From an uncultured Candidatus Nitrosopelagicus sp. (GTDB lineage: Archaea; Thermoproteota; Nitrososphaeria; Nitrososphaerales; Nitrosopumilaceae), in NCBI GenBank assembly GCA_937896695.1, contig CALBOT010000081.1, positions 1 through 18,649 on the forward strand: a DNA stretch of 18,649 nt, in the 5' to 3' direction. This document shows positions 6,605 to 13,633 of this stretch, piece after piece. Position 1 is the first letter of the stretch. The number at the start of each line of letters is the position of its first letter. The position numbers and the translations under genes were made by a program. The notes under the pieces are model-generated. The model was not told where the DNA came from. It did not search any database and worked only from the letters and a program-made list of their open reading frames with translations.

Positions 6605-7384
6605 ATGTCTAGTAATTCAGAAAAAAAAATTGAATTAAAAATAAAATCTAAACTTGAAAAAAAGAAAAAAAAGAAAACTCCTAATGATGGATTCAAAAAA
6701 AATAAAGTTGTCAATGAGGTTTTAGATAAAATTACTATCATGCAACTTTATGATTTAATTAATTCTAAAATTATTTCTTATGTTAATGGTGTTGTAAAAG
6801 CAGGTAAAGAATCTGTTGTTTTTTGGGCAAAAGATCCTGAAGATAATGACATTGCACTAAAAATATACTTGGTTACAACTTCGAATTTTAAAAAAAGAAG
6901 TCAATATGTTACCGGTGATCCTAGATTTACTAGTGTCAAAAAAGGAACAAAAAACGTAGTTTATCTTTGGGCTAAAAAAGAATTTCAAAATATCTCTAAA
7001 TGTTATGATTGTGGCATTCCTGTTGTAAAACCTAGACATGTTTCAAAAAATATCTTAATAATGGATTTTGAAGGGAAGGATGGAAAACCTGAAAATACTT
7101 TGTTAGAATCTGAAATTGATGAAAATGATTATCATCAGTCAATTCGGCTAATTTCTGATTTATTCAATAAAGCAAAATTGGTTCACGGTGATTTTTCCGA
7201 ATATAACATCTTTAAAACCAAAAATGGTTTAAAATTGTTTGATTTGGGATCTGCAGTTGATACAACGCATCCCAATACGATGAATTTTTTGAAAAGAGAC
7301 ATTAATAACATAACCAACTTCTTTGTAAAACGAGGATTGACAGTAGAAAACCCTGCCGATATTCTTGAAAGGATAACAAAATGA
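6605..7384 (+). CDS. RIO1-type serine protein kinase/ATPase
   Basis: RIO1 acts in late maturation of the small ribosomal subunit. The nucleotide-binding loop is KAGKESVVFWA (65-75), the ATP-contacting lysine is Lys86 (ALKIYLV) and RSQYVTGDPRF (98-108) is RIO-specific. The catalytic loop is VHGDFSEYN with Asp196 and Asn201; the metal-binding Asp213 lies in LFDLGSAVD. The family's DxxQ motif has Ser where Gln is usual. THPNTMNFLKRDINNITNFF (221-240) is the RIO1 C-terminal helix pattern. The N-terminus is unusually lysine-rich (about residues 7-34, with a run of six lysines), probably an RNA or ribosome-contacting tail. The stop overlaps the KH gene as ATGA. Confidence 0.95.
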   Translation: MSSNSEKKIELKIKSKLEKKKKKKTPNDGFKKNKVVNEVLDKITIMQLYDLINSKIISYVNGVVKAGKESVVFWAKDPEDNDIALKIYLVTTSNFKKRSQYVTGDPRFTSVKKGTKNVVYLWAKKEFQNISKCYDCGIPVVKPRHVSKNILIMDFEGKDGKPENTLLESEIDENDYHQSIRLISDLFNKAKLVHGDFSEYNIFKTKNGLKLFDLGSAVDTTHPNTMNFLKRDINNITNFFVKRGLTVENPADILERITK

Positions 7385-7950
7385 GCTTTGAAAAATTAAT
7401 TAGAATCCCGGTTGATAGAATTGGTGTAATAATAGGGAAATCTGGCAAGACAAAACATCAAATTGAAAAAAAATGCCATGTTAATTTGAATATTGATAGT
7501 GAAACTGGTGAAGTAATAATTACTAGTGATAAAATTGATGGAAACATTAGTCCGTTTAAAGCAGTTGAAATTATCTCTGCAATGGGTAGAGGATTTTCAC
7601 CAGAAAACTCATTACGTCTTTTACGTGGGGAAAATAGTTTACACATAATTGATTTACGTGAGTTTGGGGGTAAGTCTCCTGATCAAATTGAAAGAATTAA
7701 GGGAAGGATTATTGGTGAAAATGGAACTGCAAGATTAAACATGGAAAATTTAACCGGTGCATCAATTTCTGTTTATGGTAGAACTGTTGGAATAATTGGC
7801 GAACCAAATCAATTGCGTTTGGCAGTAGATGCAATATCTTCACTTTGTAGCGGTAGTATGCATGGTCCGGTTTATAACAAACTGGAAGCTGCAAGAAGAA
7901 AAGAAAAGGCAGATAAAGCATTGTTGTGGGAAAATCAAAATGTCTTCTAA
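7381..7950 (+). CDS. Two-KH-domain RNA-binding protein, Dim2/Pno1-like
   Basis: Archaeal counterpart of Pno1/Dim2, which binds the 3' end region of small-subunit rRNA during 30S/40S assembly. The first KH domain has IGVIIGKSGKTKHQIEK with the GKSG loop at 19-22. The second has RIKGRIIGENGTARLNMENL, where GENG at 112-115 is the GxxG-like loop, followed by GASISVYGRTVGIIG. The C-terminus is basic and helical (KLEAARRKEKADKALLWE). The 189-residue length fits archaeal members. It is translationally linked on both sides: the ATGA overlap with RIO1 and an 11-base overlap with top6B. RIO1 next door is its functional partner in the eukaryotic pathway. Confidence 0.94.
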   Translation: MSFEKLIRIPVDRIGVIIGKSGKTKHQIEKKCHVNLNIDSETGEVIITSDKIDGNISPFKAVEIISAMGRGFSPENSLRLLRGENSLHIIDLREFGGKSPDQIERIKGRIIGENGTARLNMENLTGASISVYGRTVGIIGEPNQLRLAVDAISSLCSGSMHGPVYNKLEAARRKEKADKALLWENQNVF

Positions 7951-9808
7951 AGAAAATTTTAACCAGATCTCTCCTAGTGAATTTTTTTATCGTAATCGTG
8001 ATCTTGCAGGATTTAGTAATCCTACACGTTCATTATATACTGCTGTTCGTGAATTTGTAGAAAATTCTCTTGATGCATGTGATCATAGTGGAATATTACC
8101 TAACATTCACATGACAATAAAGGCTGTGGATCCTGAAAAACCTGATCCTAAACCGTACATCTTGACTGTAAAAGACAATGGTCCTGGAATTCCTTCAAAA
8201 CACGTACCTCTTGCATTTGGAACTGTTCTGTATGGTTCAAAATTTGGATTAAAACAAGCTCGTGGAATGTTTGGTTTAGGTGCAACAATGGCTATTCTAT
8301 ATGGACAAATTACGACAAACAAGCCTGTAAAAGTAAAAAGCAATGCAGATGGAAAAACTCGATTTGATTTTGAAATGAAACTTGATATTCAAAAAAATAA
8401 ACCCGTCATAATGAAAAAGCAAGAAACATCAAGTTCTGAACAAGGATTAAGTGTTAGTATTACTTTAGAAGGTGATTATGCTAAGGCAGGTACAAAAATT
8501 CGTGATTATGTGTATCAAACTTCTCTAATTACTCCGTATGCAACTATAACATTTGATGATCCAAAAGGAGAAAAATTTCATCACAAATCAATAATTCGTT
8601 CAATGCCCCCTGCTCCAACTGTGATTGCACCTCATCCATATGGAATTGATGTCGAAACAATTCGTCGTATGCTTGTTGATACGCACTATCAAATTCCGAA
8701 TGTTGATGATAAAATGATTGAAAAAATTAGAAAAGAACTTGGTATGTCAAAAAGTAAATTTACTTACAAAGAAATCATGAAAAAAACTGAGAAAAAATGG
8801 AAGTCACTAACCAGACCTATTCGTGTGGTAATTGCGTTGATGTCATTTTTAGAAGCAGATTTTGAACAACTACAAAAAATTAGAATTGAAGATGTTGATC
8901 TACGTAATAATAAACTAGTTTATTGGGATTATAGCACATCGCAAACTCTTGCAGTAGACATGGATACTGAAAGTCCTTATTACAAACAATTGGCAAATAC
9001 TGTGCAAGGTGAATCACTCACTCACTTTTTAACAAAAAGATTCCAAAGAGTTGGTCCAACTGCTGCCTTGGAATTTTGTAAATTTGCCAAGTTTAAACCA
9101 GAAACTAGAGTTGGAAATATGACTGACCAAGAATTAGTAAAACTAAGCGATGCATTACAAACATACGAAGGATTTAGATCACCTGACCCTACATGTTTAG
9201 CACCTCTTGGTGCAGAACCTCTTGAAAAAGGAATTCAGCGTAGATTTGAGCCTGATTTCATGGCTGTAGTTCAAAGAACTGCATCTGCTTATTCTGGATT
9301 TCCATTTGTTATTGAAATGGGAATTGCTTATGGTGGTAAAATTGAATCACGTGGAACTAATGTATACAGATTTGCAAATAGAATTCCATTATTATATGAC
9401 GAAGGTAGTGATGTTGTACTAAAAGTTGTCAAGGATACGGATTGGAATCGTTATAAAGTCAAAAGTGATTCTGCGCCATTTATCATAGTTTCACATATTT
9501 GCTCAACTCGAGTACCATACAAAACAGTAGGAAAAGAAAATGTTGCAGATAGGCCTGAAATTGAAAAAGAACTAAGACTGGCACTTCAATTTCTTTCAAG
9601 AAAACTCTCTGGATATATGTCTAAAAAGGGCCAAGCTGAGGCTGCAAAGAAACGTGCTAACCTATATTCGAAATATTTACCACTTGTTGCACAATTTTGT
9701 ACTGAATTATCTGGAAAAAAGAAAGAGCCAAACTATAAAAAAATGATTAAAGAAGAAACTGCATTAAACAATACAGATCAAAATAAAGAGGTAGAAAATA
9801 ATGGCTAA
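7940..9808 (+). CDS. top6B: DNA topoisomerase VI subunit B
   Basis: ATPase subunit of the A2B2 type IIB topoisomerase that relaxes and decatenates DNA. The GHKL ATPase domain is intact: motif I REFVENSLDA (Glu38, Asn42), motif II KDNGPGIP (Asp79, Gly81, Gly83) and motif III RGMFGLGATMAILYG (108-122). The helix-two-turns-helix region and the transducer domain follow; the switch lysine region lies in the segment around residues 400-440. The product is 622 residues. The ATG at 7940 (MSSKENFNQISPSEFF) is chosen over an in-frame ATG at 7829 because the upstream stretch only mirrors the KH gene in another frame and lacks homology. It overlaps KH by 11 bases and top6A by 8. Confidence 0.96.
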   Translation: MSSKENFNQISPSEFFYRNRDLAGFSNPTRSLYTAVREFVENSLDACDHSGILPNIHMTIKAVDPEKPDPKPYILTVKDNGPGIPSKHVPLAFGTVLYGSKFGLKQARGMFGLGATMAILYGQITTNKPVKVKSNADGKTRFDFEMKLDIQKNKPVIMKKQETSSSEQGLSVSITLEGDYAKAGTKIRDYVYQTSLITPYATITFDDPKGEKFHHKSIIRSMPPAPTVIAPHPYGIDVETIRRMLVDTHYQIPNVDDKMIEKIRKELGMSKSKFTYKEIMKKTEKKWKSLTRPIRVVIALMSFLEADFEQLQKIRIEDVDLRNNKLVYWDYSTSQTLAVDMDTESPYYKQLANTVQGESLTHFLTKRFQRVGPTAALEFCKFAKFKPETRVGNMTDQELVKLSDALQTYEGFRSPDPTCLAPLGAEPLEKGIQRRFEPDFMAVVQRTASAYSGFPFVIEMGIAYGGKIESRGTNVYRFANRIPLLYDEGSDVVLKVVKDTDWNRYKVKSDSAPFIIVSHICSTRVPYKTVGKENVADRPEIEKELRLALQFLSRKLSGYMSKKGQAEAAKKRANLYSKYLPLVAQFCTELSGKKKEPNYKKMIKEETALNNTDQNKEVENNG

Positions 9809-10922
9809 AAAAACAACAAAAAAAGTAACAAAAAAGGAAACAAAAAAAGAAAAAATTGATAAATCAAAAAAACTTATTCAGGCTCTAAAAAACCACGGTG
9901 CCCAGATATATGAGGATCTTGAAAATGGTGAATTCCCAAAGTTTTCAATACCAAATCGTTCCATTAGTAATATCATTTATGATAAAAAACTAAGACAATA
10001 TGTGCTTGGAACTAATTCTTCTCTAAGAAGTGCAAGAAATAGTTCCCAATTACGTTCATTCACTCAATTATTGTGGCTTGCATTTTTTGCAAATAAATTA
10101 ACACATGAAAAAAAATCATCCACACTTCGAGATGTTTACTACTCTTCTCAAGCGTTTGCAGTAGATTTTGAGGACCAACAGGAATCAGATAATATTATAG
10201 TTGATCTAGAAGCTGTTTTATCACAACCTCGTGAAGATTTCTTTGTATTTCCTGAAGAGAGAAGTAGTATTTTTGGTGATTTGACAATTGAATATACAAT
10301 CCCGGGTTATGAGGGAAAGACACAAAATCTCTCCAGTCATCCTGATGGATATGCAATTGGTCCTAGTATGACTTCTGCTCAATTAACTGATACTAGTGCT
10401 GAACTTGTAATTGCAATTGAAAAAGGTGGATTGTTTACACGATTTGTTGAAGAACAAGTTGATAAAAAATTCAAATCCATAATAATAAACACTGGTGGTC
10501 AAGCTCCTCGTTCAACTCGAACATTACTAAAGCGTTTACATGATGAATTGGGATTACCTGTTGTCATATTGACTGACGGTGATGTGTATGGAGAACATAT
10601 TGCAATGGTAATAAAATCTGGTTCTGCAAATGCAGCTCATTTAAGAGAATTAACAGTTCCTGATGCAAAATGGATGGGTGTGTGGGCTACTGACATTGAT
10701 AAATTCAAACTTCCTACAATTCCAATGACTGAATCTGATATCAAAAGATGTTATGATTTACTAAAAGATCCTAGATATGAAGAAGGATTATGGAAACGAG
10801 AGTTAGAGGTATTCATAAAAATTAAGAGAAAAGCTGAACTAGAAGCATTTTCAAAATACGGTCTAACTAACATCACTGAGAAATATTTGCCTAAAAAGTT
10901 AGAAGAATCAAAGAGCTTCTGA
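9801..10922 (+). CDS. top6A: DNA topoisomerase VI subunit A (Spo11 family)
   Basis: DNA-cleaving subunit of topoisomerase VI. The 5Y-CAP domain carries TLRDVYYSSQ with Tyr113-Tyr114; by alignment with Spo11 the nucleophile should be Tyr114. The Toprim domain shows AIEKGGLF with Glu207 and LTDGDVYGEHIA with Asp259 and Asp261 for metal binding. Total 373 residues. Residues 3-24 form a striking lysine/threonine tail (KKTTKKVTKKETKKEK) ahead of the usual start of homology; its ATG overlaps the top6B stop by 8 bases, and no later start fits better. The 3' end overlaps the convergent Hsp20-like gene by 15 bases. Confidence 0.96.
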   Translation: MAKKTTKKVTKKETKKEKIDKSKKLIQALKNHGAQIYEDLENGEFPKFSIPNRSISNIIYDKKLRQYVLGTNSSLRSARNSSQLRSFTQLLWLAFFANKLTHEKKSSTLRDVYYSSQAFAVDFEDQQESDNIIVDLEAVLSQPREDFFVFPEERSSIFGDLTIEYTIPGYEGKTQNLSSHPDGYAIGPSMTSAQLTDTSAELVIAIEKGGLFTRFVEEQVDKKFKSIIINTGGQAPRSTRTLLKRLHDELGLPVVILTDGDVYGEHIAMVIKSGSANAAHLRELTVPDAKWMGVWATDIDKFKLPTIPMTESDIKRCYDLLKDPRYEEGLWKRELEVFIKIKRKAELEAFSKYGLTNITEKYLPKKLEESKSF

Positions 10923-11381
10923 TGTTTTAATTCTTAATGTCAATACACCATTTCTGTATTTGAAATCAGCAATTTCCATTTCTTTTGGACCCTCTATTTG
11001 AACTTCTTTTGAAAATCCTTGTGACCCTCTGATGTATAAAACACTGTCAATTAATCTGACGGCAATTTTATCTTCGGGTCCTGGAACTTCTGCAACAAAA
11101 ACTGTCTCATTATCTCCTTTGATTAAATCGTATACCCAATTCTTTGATTCCTGTTCTCTTGCAGTAAATTTTGGTTTTTGAGTGACAACCATTTTCTTTA
11201 TTACTTTGGTCCAATAAACTATGGTTACCAAGGCAATTCCAATTAGTATGAAACTGACAAATCCATTATCTGCTCGTAATGACATTGCATATACTAATCC
11301 AAAGAAAATTAACAAAATTATAGGTACTACGTAATTTAGTGATTTTTCCGTTGGTTGTGTAGCATTAGCATATTTACTCAA
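10908..11381 (-). CDS. Membrane-anchored Hsp20/alpha-crystallin-like protein
   Basis: About residues 20-37 and 42-58 form two hydrophobic segments, followed by a cytosolic basic linker and a C-terminal beta-sandwich. That sandwich reads VFVAEVPGPEDKIAVRLIDS, then LYIRG, then ADFKYRNGVLTLRI, matching the Hsp20 pattern (ELPG, L-x-I-x-G, A-x-x-x-NGVL). The conserved C-terminal IxI anchor used for oligomer building is not evident; the chain ends RIKTSEAL. A chaperone or scaffold role at the membrane is inferred. Start: a TTG exists at 11405, but it lies in the TATA box; the TTG at 11381 sits 27 bases from that box and gives MSKYANATQPTEK, so 157 residues are preferred. The 3' end overlaps top6A by 15 bases. 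Confidence 0.82.
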   Translation of the reverse strand: MSKYANATQPTEKSLNYVVPIILLIFFGLVYAMSLRADNGFVSFILIGIALVTIVYWTKVIKKMVVTQKPKFTAREQESKNWVYDLIKGDNETVFVAEVPGPEDKIAVRLIDSVLYIRGSQGFSKEVQIEGPKEMEIADFKYRNGVLTLRIKTSEAL

Positions 11382-11404
11382 TACACACAAAATTAGTTTT
11401 ACCA

Positions 11405-11412
11405 AATATAAA
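11405..11412 (-). promoter_or_regulatory. TATA box for the Hsp20-like gene
   Basis: On the minus strand TTTATATT, centred about 27 bases from the TTG at 11381. It excludes the upstream TTG at 11405 as a start and lies back-to-back with the TATA box for the rightward operon, ten bases apart. Confidence 0.55.
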
Positions 11413-11422
11413 GCATCTTTGA

Positions 11423-11430
11423 TTTTTATA
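11423..11430 (+). promoter_or_regulatory. TATA box for the 11453-12845 operon
   Basis: TTTTTATA is centred about 26 bases before the TTG at 11453, giving a predicted leaderless mRNA with a UUG start. The region 11405-11430 thus serves two opposite promoters. Confidence 0.5.
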
Positions 11431-11452
11431 GGCAGAATCTTATATCATACCA

Positions 11453-11692
11453 TTGACTGAAAACTCTGCAAAAAAAATCTCAACAATGGATATTGTTACT
11501 AAAGGATCTTTAATTGCAATCATTATTTCTGTGCCTACTTTGGTGGTGTTTTTTTCGATATGGACAATTACTGATGATCTTATTTTTGGTGGTCTTGGGG
11601 GACTGATAACTAATTTCATTACTATAGGCATTTCGTTTAAAATAGTAAGTAAGAAATTTGTTAAAAAACCAAAAGATAATTTTGAATTATAA
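11453..11692 (+). CDS. Small two-helix membrane protein
   Basis: I do not recognise a family. The 79 residues hold two hydrophobic segments, about 18-38 (GSLIAIIISVPTLVVFFSIW) and 44-64 (IFGGLGGLITNFITIGISF). A Gly-rich turn joins them, and a basic tail (KKFVKKPKDN) follows. The start codon is TTG, supported by a TATA-like box 26 bases upstream. It is the first gene of a rightward operon; the winged-helix gene follows after nine bases. A pairing of a tiny membrane protein with a regulator suggests sensing or anchoring, but that is inference only. Confidence 0.75.
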   Translation: MTENSAKKISTMDIVTKGSLIAIIISVPTLVVFFSIWTITDDLIFGGLGGLITNFITIGISFKIVSKKFVKKPKDNFEL

Positions 11693-11701
11693 TTTGAAAA
11701 A

Positions 11702-12064
11702 ATGAATCTATCACAAATAATTAAAACTCTTGTCTCTGAAATCAAACTAACAGAAATTCAAGCAAAAATTTTTTTACATGTCGTAATTAATGGTAAAATG
11801 AATACCTCTAAAATCTCAAATGATCTGAAAATCTCTCTAGATGATGCAACTCAAAATTCAAAAAAATTAGTAGAGCTTGGAGGATTCATAGATATGCCTA
11901 ACAATGAATTTGAAGCAATGCATCCTAGATTTACAGCTGTCAATATGTATAGAAAAATGTGTGAACGAGAACAAAAAGAGTTCAAGAAAAACCTAAACGT
12001 CGACAATATTGGGGTTGCATTAGAAACATCTTATGATGATGCAAGGACTAAATATAACAAATAA
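11702..12064 (+). CDS. Winged-helix protein, TrmB-like transcription regulator
   Basis: The 120-residue protein begins with a short helix and then a winged helix. KLTEIQAKIFLHVVINGKM (15-33) is helix 1 of TrmB-type domains, TSKISNDLKISLDDATQNSKKL (35-56) is the helix-turn-helix pair, and VELGGFIDMPNNEFEAMHPRF (57-77) is the wing, including the His-Pro that TrmB-like proteins often carry. The chain ends after one more helix, so it lacks the sugar-binding domain of full TrmB. DNA binding is likely; the target is unknown, though its own divergent promoter pair at 11405-11430 is an obvious candidate. It lies in an operon with gaps of nine and 11 bases. Confidence 0.82.
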   Translation: MNLSQIIKTLVSEIKLTEIQAKIFLHVVINGKMNTSKISNDLKISLDDATQNSKKLVELGGFIDMPNNEFEAMHPRFTAVNMYRKMCEREQKEFKKNLNVDNIGVALETSYDDARTKYNK

Positions 12065-12075
12065 AATGAAAAAAC

Positions 12076-12558
12076 ATGGTTGAATCTGATGCACCTTCTG
12101 GTAAACCTCAAAGCTATACTAGAAAAACTTTAGGTAATTCTGAAGAAAAACCAAAAGCTCCTGAAATTTACAAATGCTGTGATAATCCTCAGATAACATA
12201 TCTTGCTCCTGTAAATATCAATATTGATGAAAGAACAATTGGTTCAGTTGATGTTTGGAGATGTGCTTCATGCATGAAACCATTTTGTGAAGAAAAAACA
12301 TTAGGTATTGATTCTATTTCTGATATTGTTGGAATGCCTCGAATTGAGGATAATGAAAAATGGGCAGTTATTGTAAGTAAATTACAAAAAGGAAAAGACA
12401 AATGGAAATTAGTTAAATTAAAAGAAACTGGAATGATAAAGTTTGAAACTGCTGATGAAAAACTTATTGATTTAAAAATACAAGATTATAAAATTGTGGA
12501 TGACTATCATTCAAGTTTTCTTGTTTTAGATCATATACATACTGCAGTTGAAATTTAA
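12076..12558 (+). CDS. Hypothetical protein with possible Cys cluster
   Basis: I do not recognise a family. The 160 residues start with a polar, Pro/Ser-rich stretch (1-30). A segment with Cys34-Cys35 (YKCCDNPQITYLAP) and, about 30 residues later, WRCASCMKPFCEEK with CxxC plus another Cys follows. This could be a zinc-binding site, but the spacing matches no ribbon I know. The second half (about 90-160) reads as alternating strands and helices without membrane segments (KWAVIVSKLQKGKDKWKLV, FLVLDHIHTAVEI). It is the third gene of the operon that starts at 11453, and two bases separate it from the next gene. Confidence 0.8.
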   Translation: MVESDAPSGKPQSYTRKTLGNSEEKPKAPEIYKCCDNPQITYLAPVNINIDERTIGSVDVWRCASCMKPFCEEKTLGIDSISDIVGMPRIEDNEKWAVIVSKLQKGKDKWKLVKLKETGMIKFETADEKLIDLKIQDYKIVDDYHSSFLVLDHIHTAVEI

Positions 12559-12560
12559 TC

Positions 12561-12845
12561 TTGAAACTTACCGTCAATATACAAGAGATTACTGGTACTC
12601 AAATGGCTGCAAAAATTGTTGGTACTTTTGCGGTTGATGAAAACTCATTTCCTTTCACTGGTATTGCTTTTGGAAGAATAGGTGGTCAGAATGTAGGCGT
12701 TAAACTTACTGATGATGTTGAAAAAAACATTAAAAATTTGGGTTATGACCTTGATGCTGTGATTGATACTCTACAAAAAAATCTCATCCAAGGTGATCTC
12801 ACTTTACCTGAAGGTTTACAAAAAGAATCTTTTGCTGATGATTAA
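12561..12845 (+). CDS. Small hypothetical protein (94 aa)
   Basis: No family recognised. The acidic, soluble 94-residue product reads strand-strand-helix: LTVNIQEITGTQMAAKIVGTF-type strands at 3-23, then NSFPFTGIAFGRIGG and NVGVKL, a helix near 51-62 and another near 64-76. The start is TTG, two bases after the previous stop, preferred because an ATG at 12603 would remove the first strand. It is the last gene of the 11453 operon, and its stop overlaps the convergent MTA phosphorylase stop by four bases. Confidence 0.75.
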   Translation: MKLTVNIQEITGTQMAAKIVGTFAVDENSFPFTGIAFGRIGGQNVGVKLTDDVEKNIKNLGYDLDAVIDTLQKNLIQGDLTLPEGLQKESFADD

Positions 12846-13633
12846 AACTCTGCTTCTTCTAATGCTTTTTCACAAGAACATGATTTTGAAACAGGAATTT
12901 TATCAATTAATTCTGTAAGTAGTTTCTTAGTTAATTCCACATTTTTTGAAAGTGTTTCGATGACTTCTTTTGCTGTAACTGGTTTTTCTGCCCATACATC
13001 ATAATCTGTTACTGTTGAAATTGATGCATAACAAATCTGTGCTTCTCTTGCTAATTGACACTCTGGAACTAGTGTCATGCCAATAATCTCTGCACCAGTA
13101 CTTTTGTAAAATCTTGATTCTGCTTTAGTTGAAAATCTGGGCCCTTCAATGCAAACATATGTTGCTTCTTTGTGAATTTTTAATTCTTGTTTTTCTGCAA
13201 CGTTTAAAATTGCTTTTTGTAATTCTGGACAGAATGGGTCTGCAACTGAAATGTGTATGACTCGTCCATCTTCAGAAAATGAACCTTTTCGTGATTTTGT
13301 AAAATCTAAAAATTGTGTTGGTAATGCAAAGTCACGTGGAGCAAATTCTTCTTTTAAACTTCCAACTGCTGATGGTGCGATTATTCTTTTTACGCCTAGT
13401 TCTTTGAATGCCCAAATATTTGCTCTGTAATTTATCATATGTGGTGGAATAGTATGTTTTTTGCCATGTCTTGGCAAAAATGCAATTTTTCTTCCATTAA
13501 ATTCGCCAATTGTAATTGTATCTGAAGGTTTTCCGTATGGTGTATCGATGGAAATTTCTTTTGGTTCTTTTAATAATCCTGAATCATAAATACCTGTTCC
13601 GCCAAAAATTCCAATTTCTGCAGTTTCTTCCAT
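12842..13633 (-). CDS. mtaP: S-methyl-5'-thioadenosine phosphorylase
   Basis: Splits 5'-methylthioadenosine with phosphate into adenine and methylthioribose 1-phosphate. Seen: GIFGGTGIYD (8-17, phosphate loop), LPRHGKKHTIPPHMINYRAN (53-72), YVCIEGPRFSTKAESRFY (159-176), GMTLVPECQLAREA (185-198) and STVTDYDVW (206-214) with Asp210 and Asp212, which favour the adenine base of MTA. The 263-residue length is normal. The C-terminus carries Cys252-Ser-Cys254 (KSCSCEKAL), like the CxC disulfide motif described for the Sulfolobus solfataricus MTAP II enzyme, here in an apparently mesophilic host. It starts within the aprT stop (TAATG), so one mRNA supplies both steps of adenine recovery. Confidence 0.96.
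   Translation of the reverse strand: MEETAEIGIFGGTGIYDSGLLKEPKEISIDTPYGKPSDTITIGEFNGRKIAFLPRHGKKHTIPPHMINYRANIWAFKELGVKRIIAPSAVGSLKEEFAPRDFALPTQFLDFTKSRKGSFSEDGRVIHISVADPFCPELQKAILNVAEKQELKIHKEATYVCIEGPRFSTKAESRFYKSTGAEIIGMTLVPECQLAREAQICYASISTVTDYDVWAEKPVTAKEVIETLSKNVELTKKLLTELIDKIPVSKSCSCEKALEEAEF

Noticed and set aside
7829..7939. In-frame upstream extension of top6B from an ATG at 7829
   Set aside because: The 37 extra residues lie wholly within the KH gene in another frame and do not resemble any Top6B N-terminus; the ATG at 7940 starts a normal one.
11382..11405. TTG at 11405 as start of the Hsp20-like gene
   Set aside because: It falls inside the best TATA box; transcription from that box would begin downstream of it.
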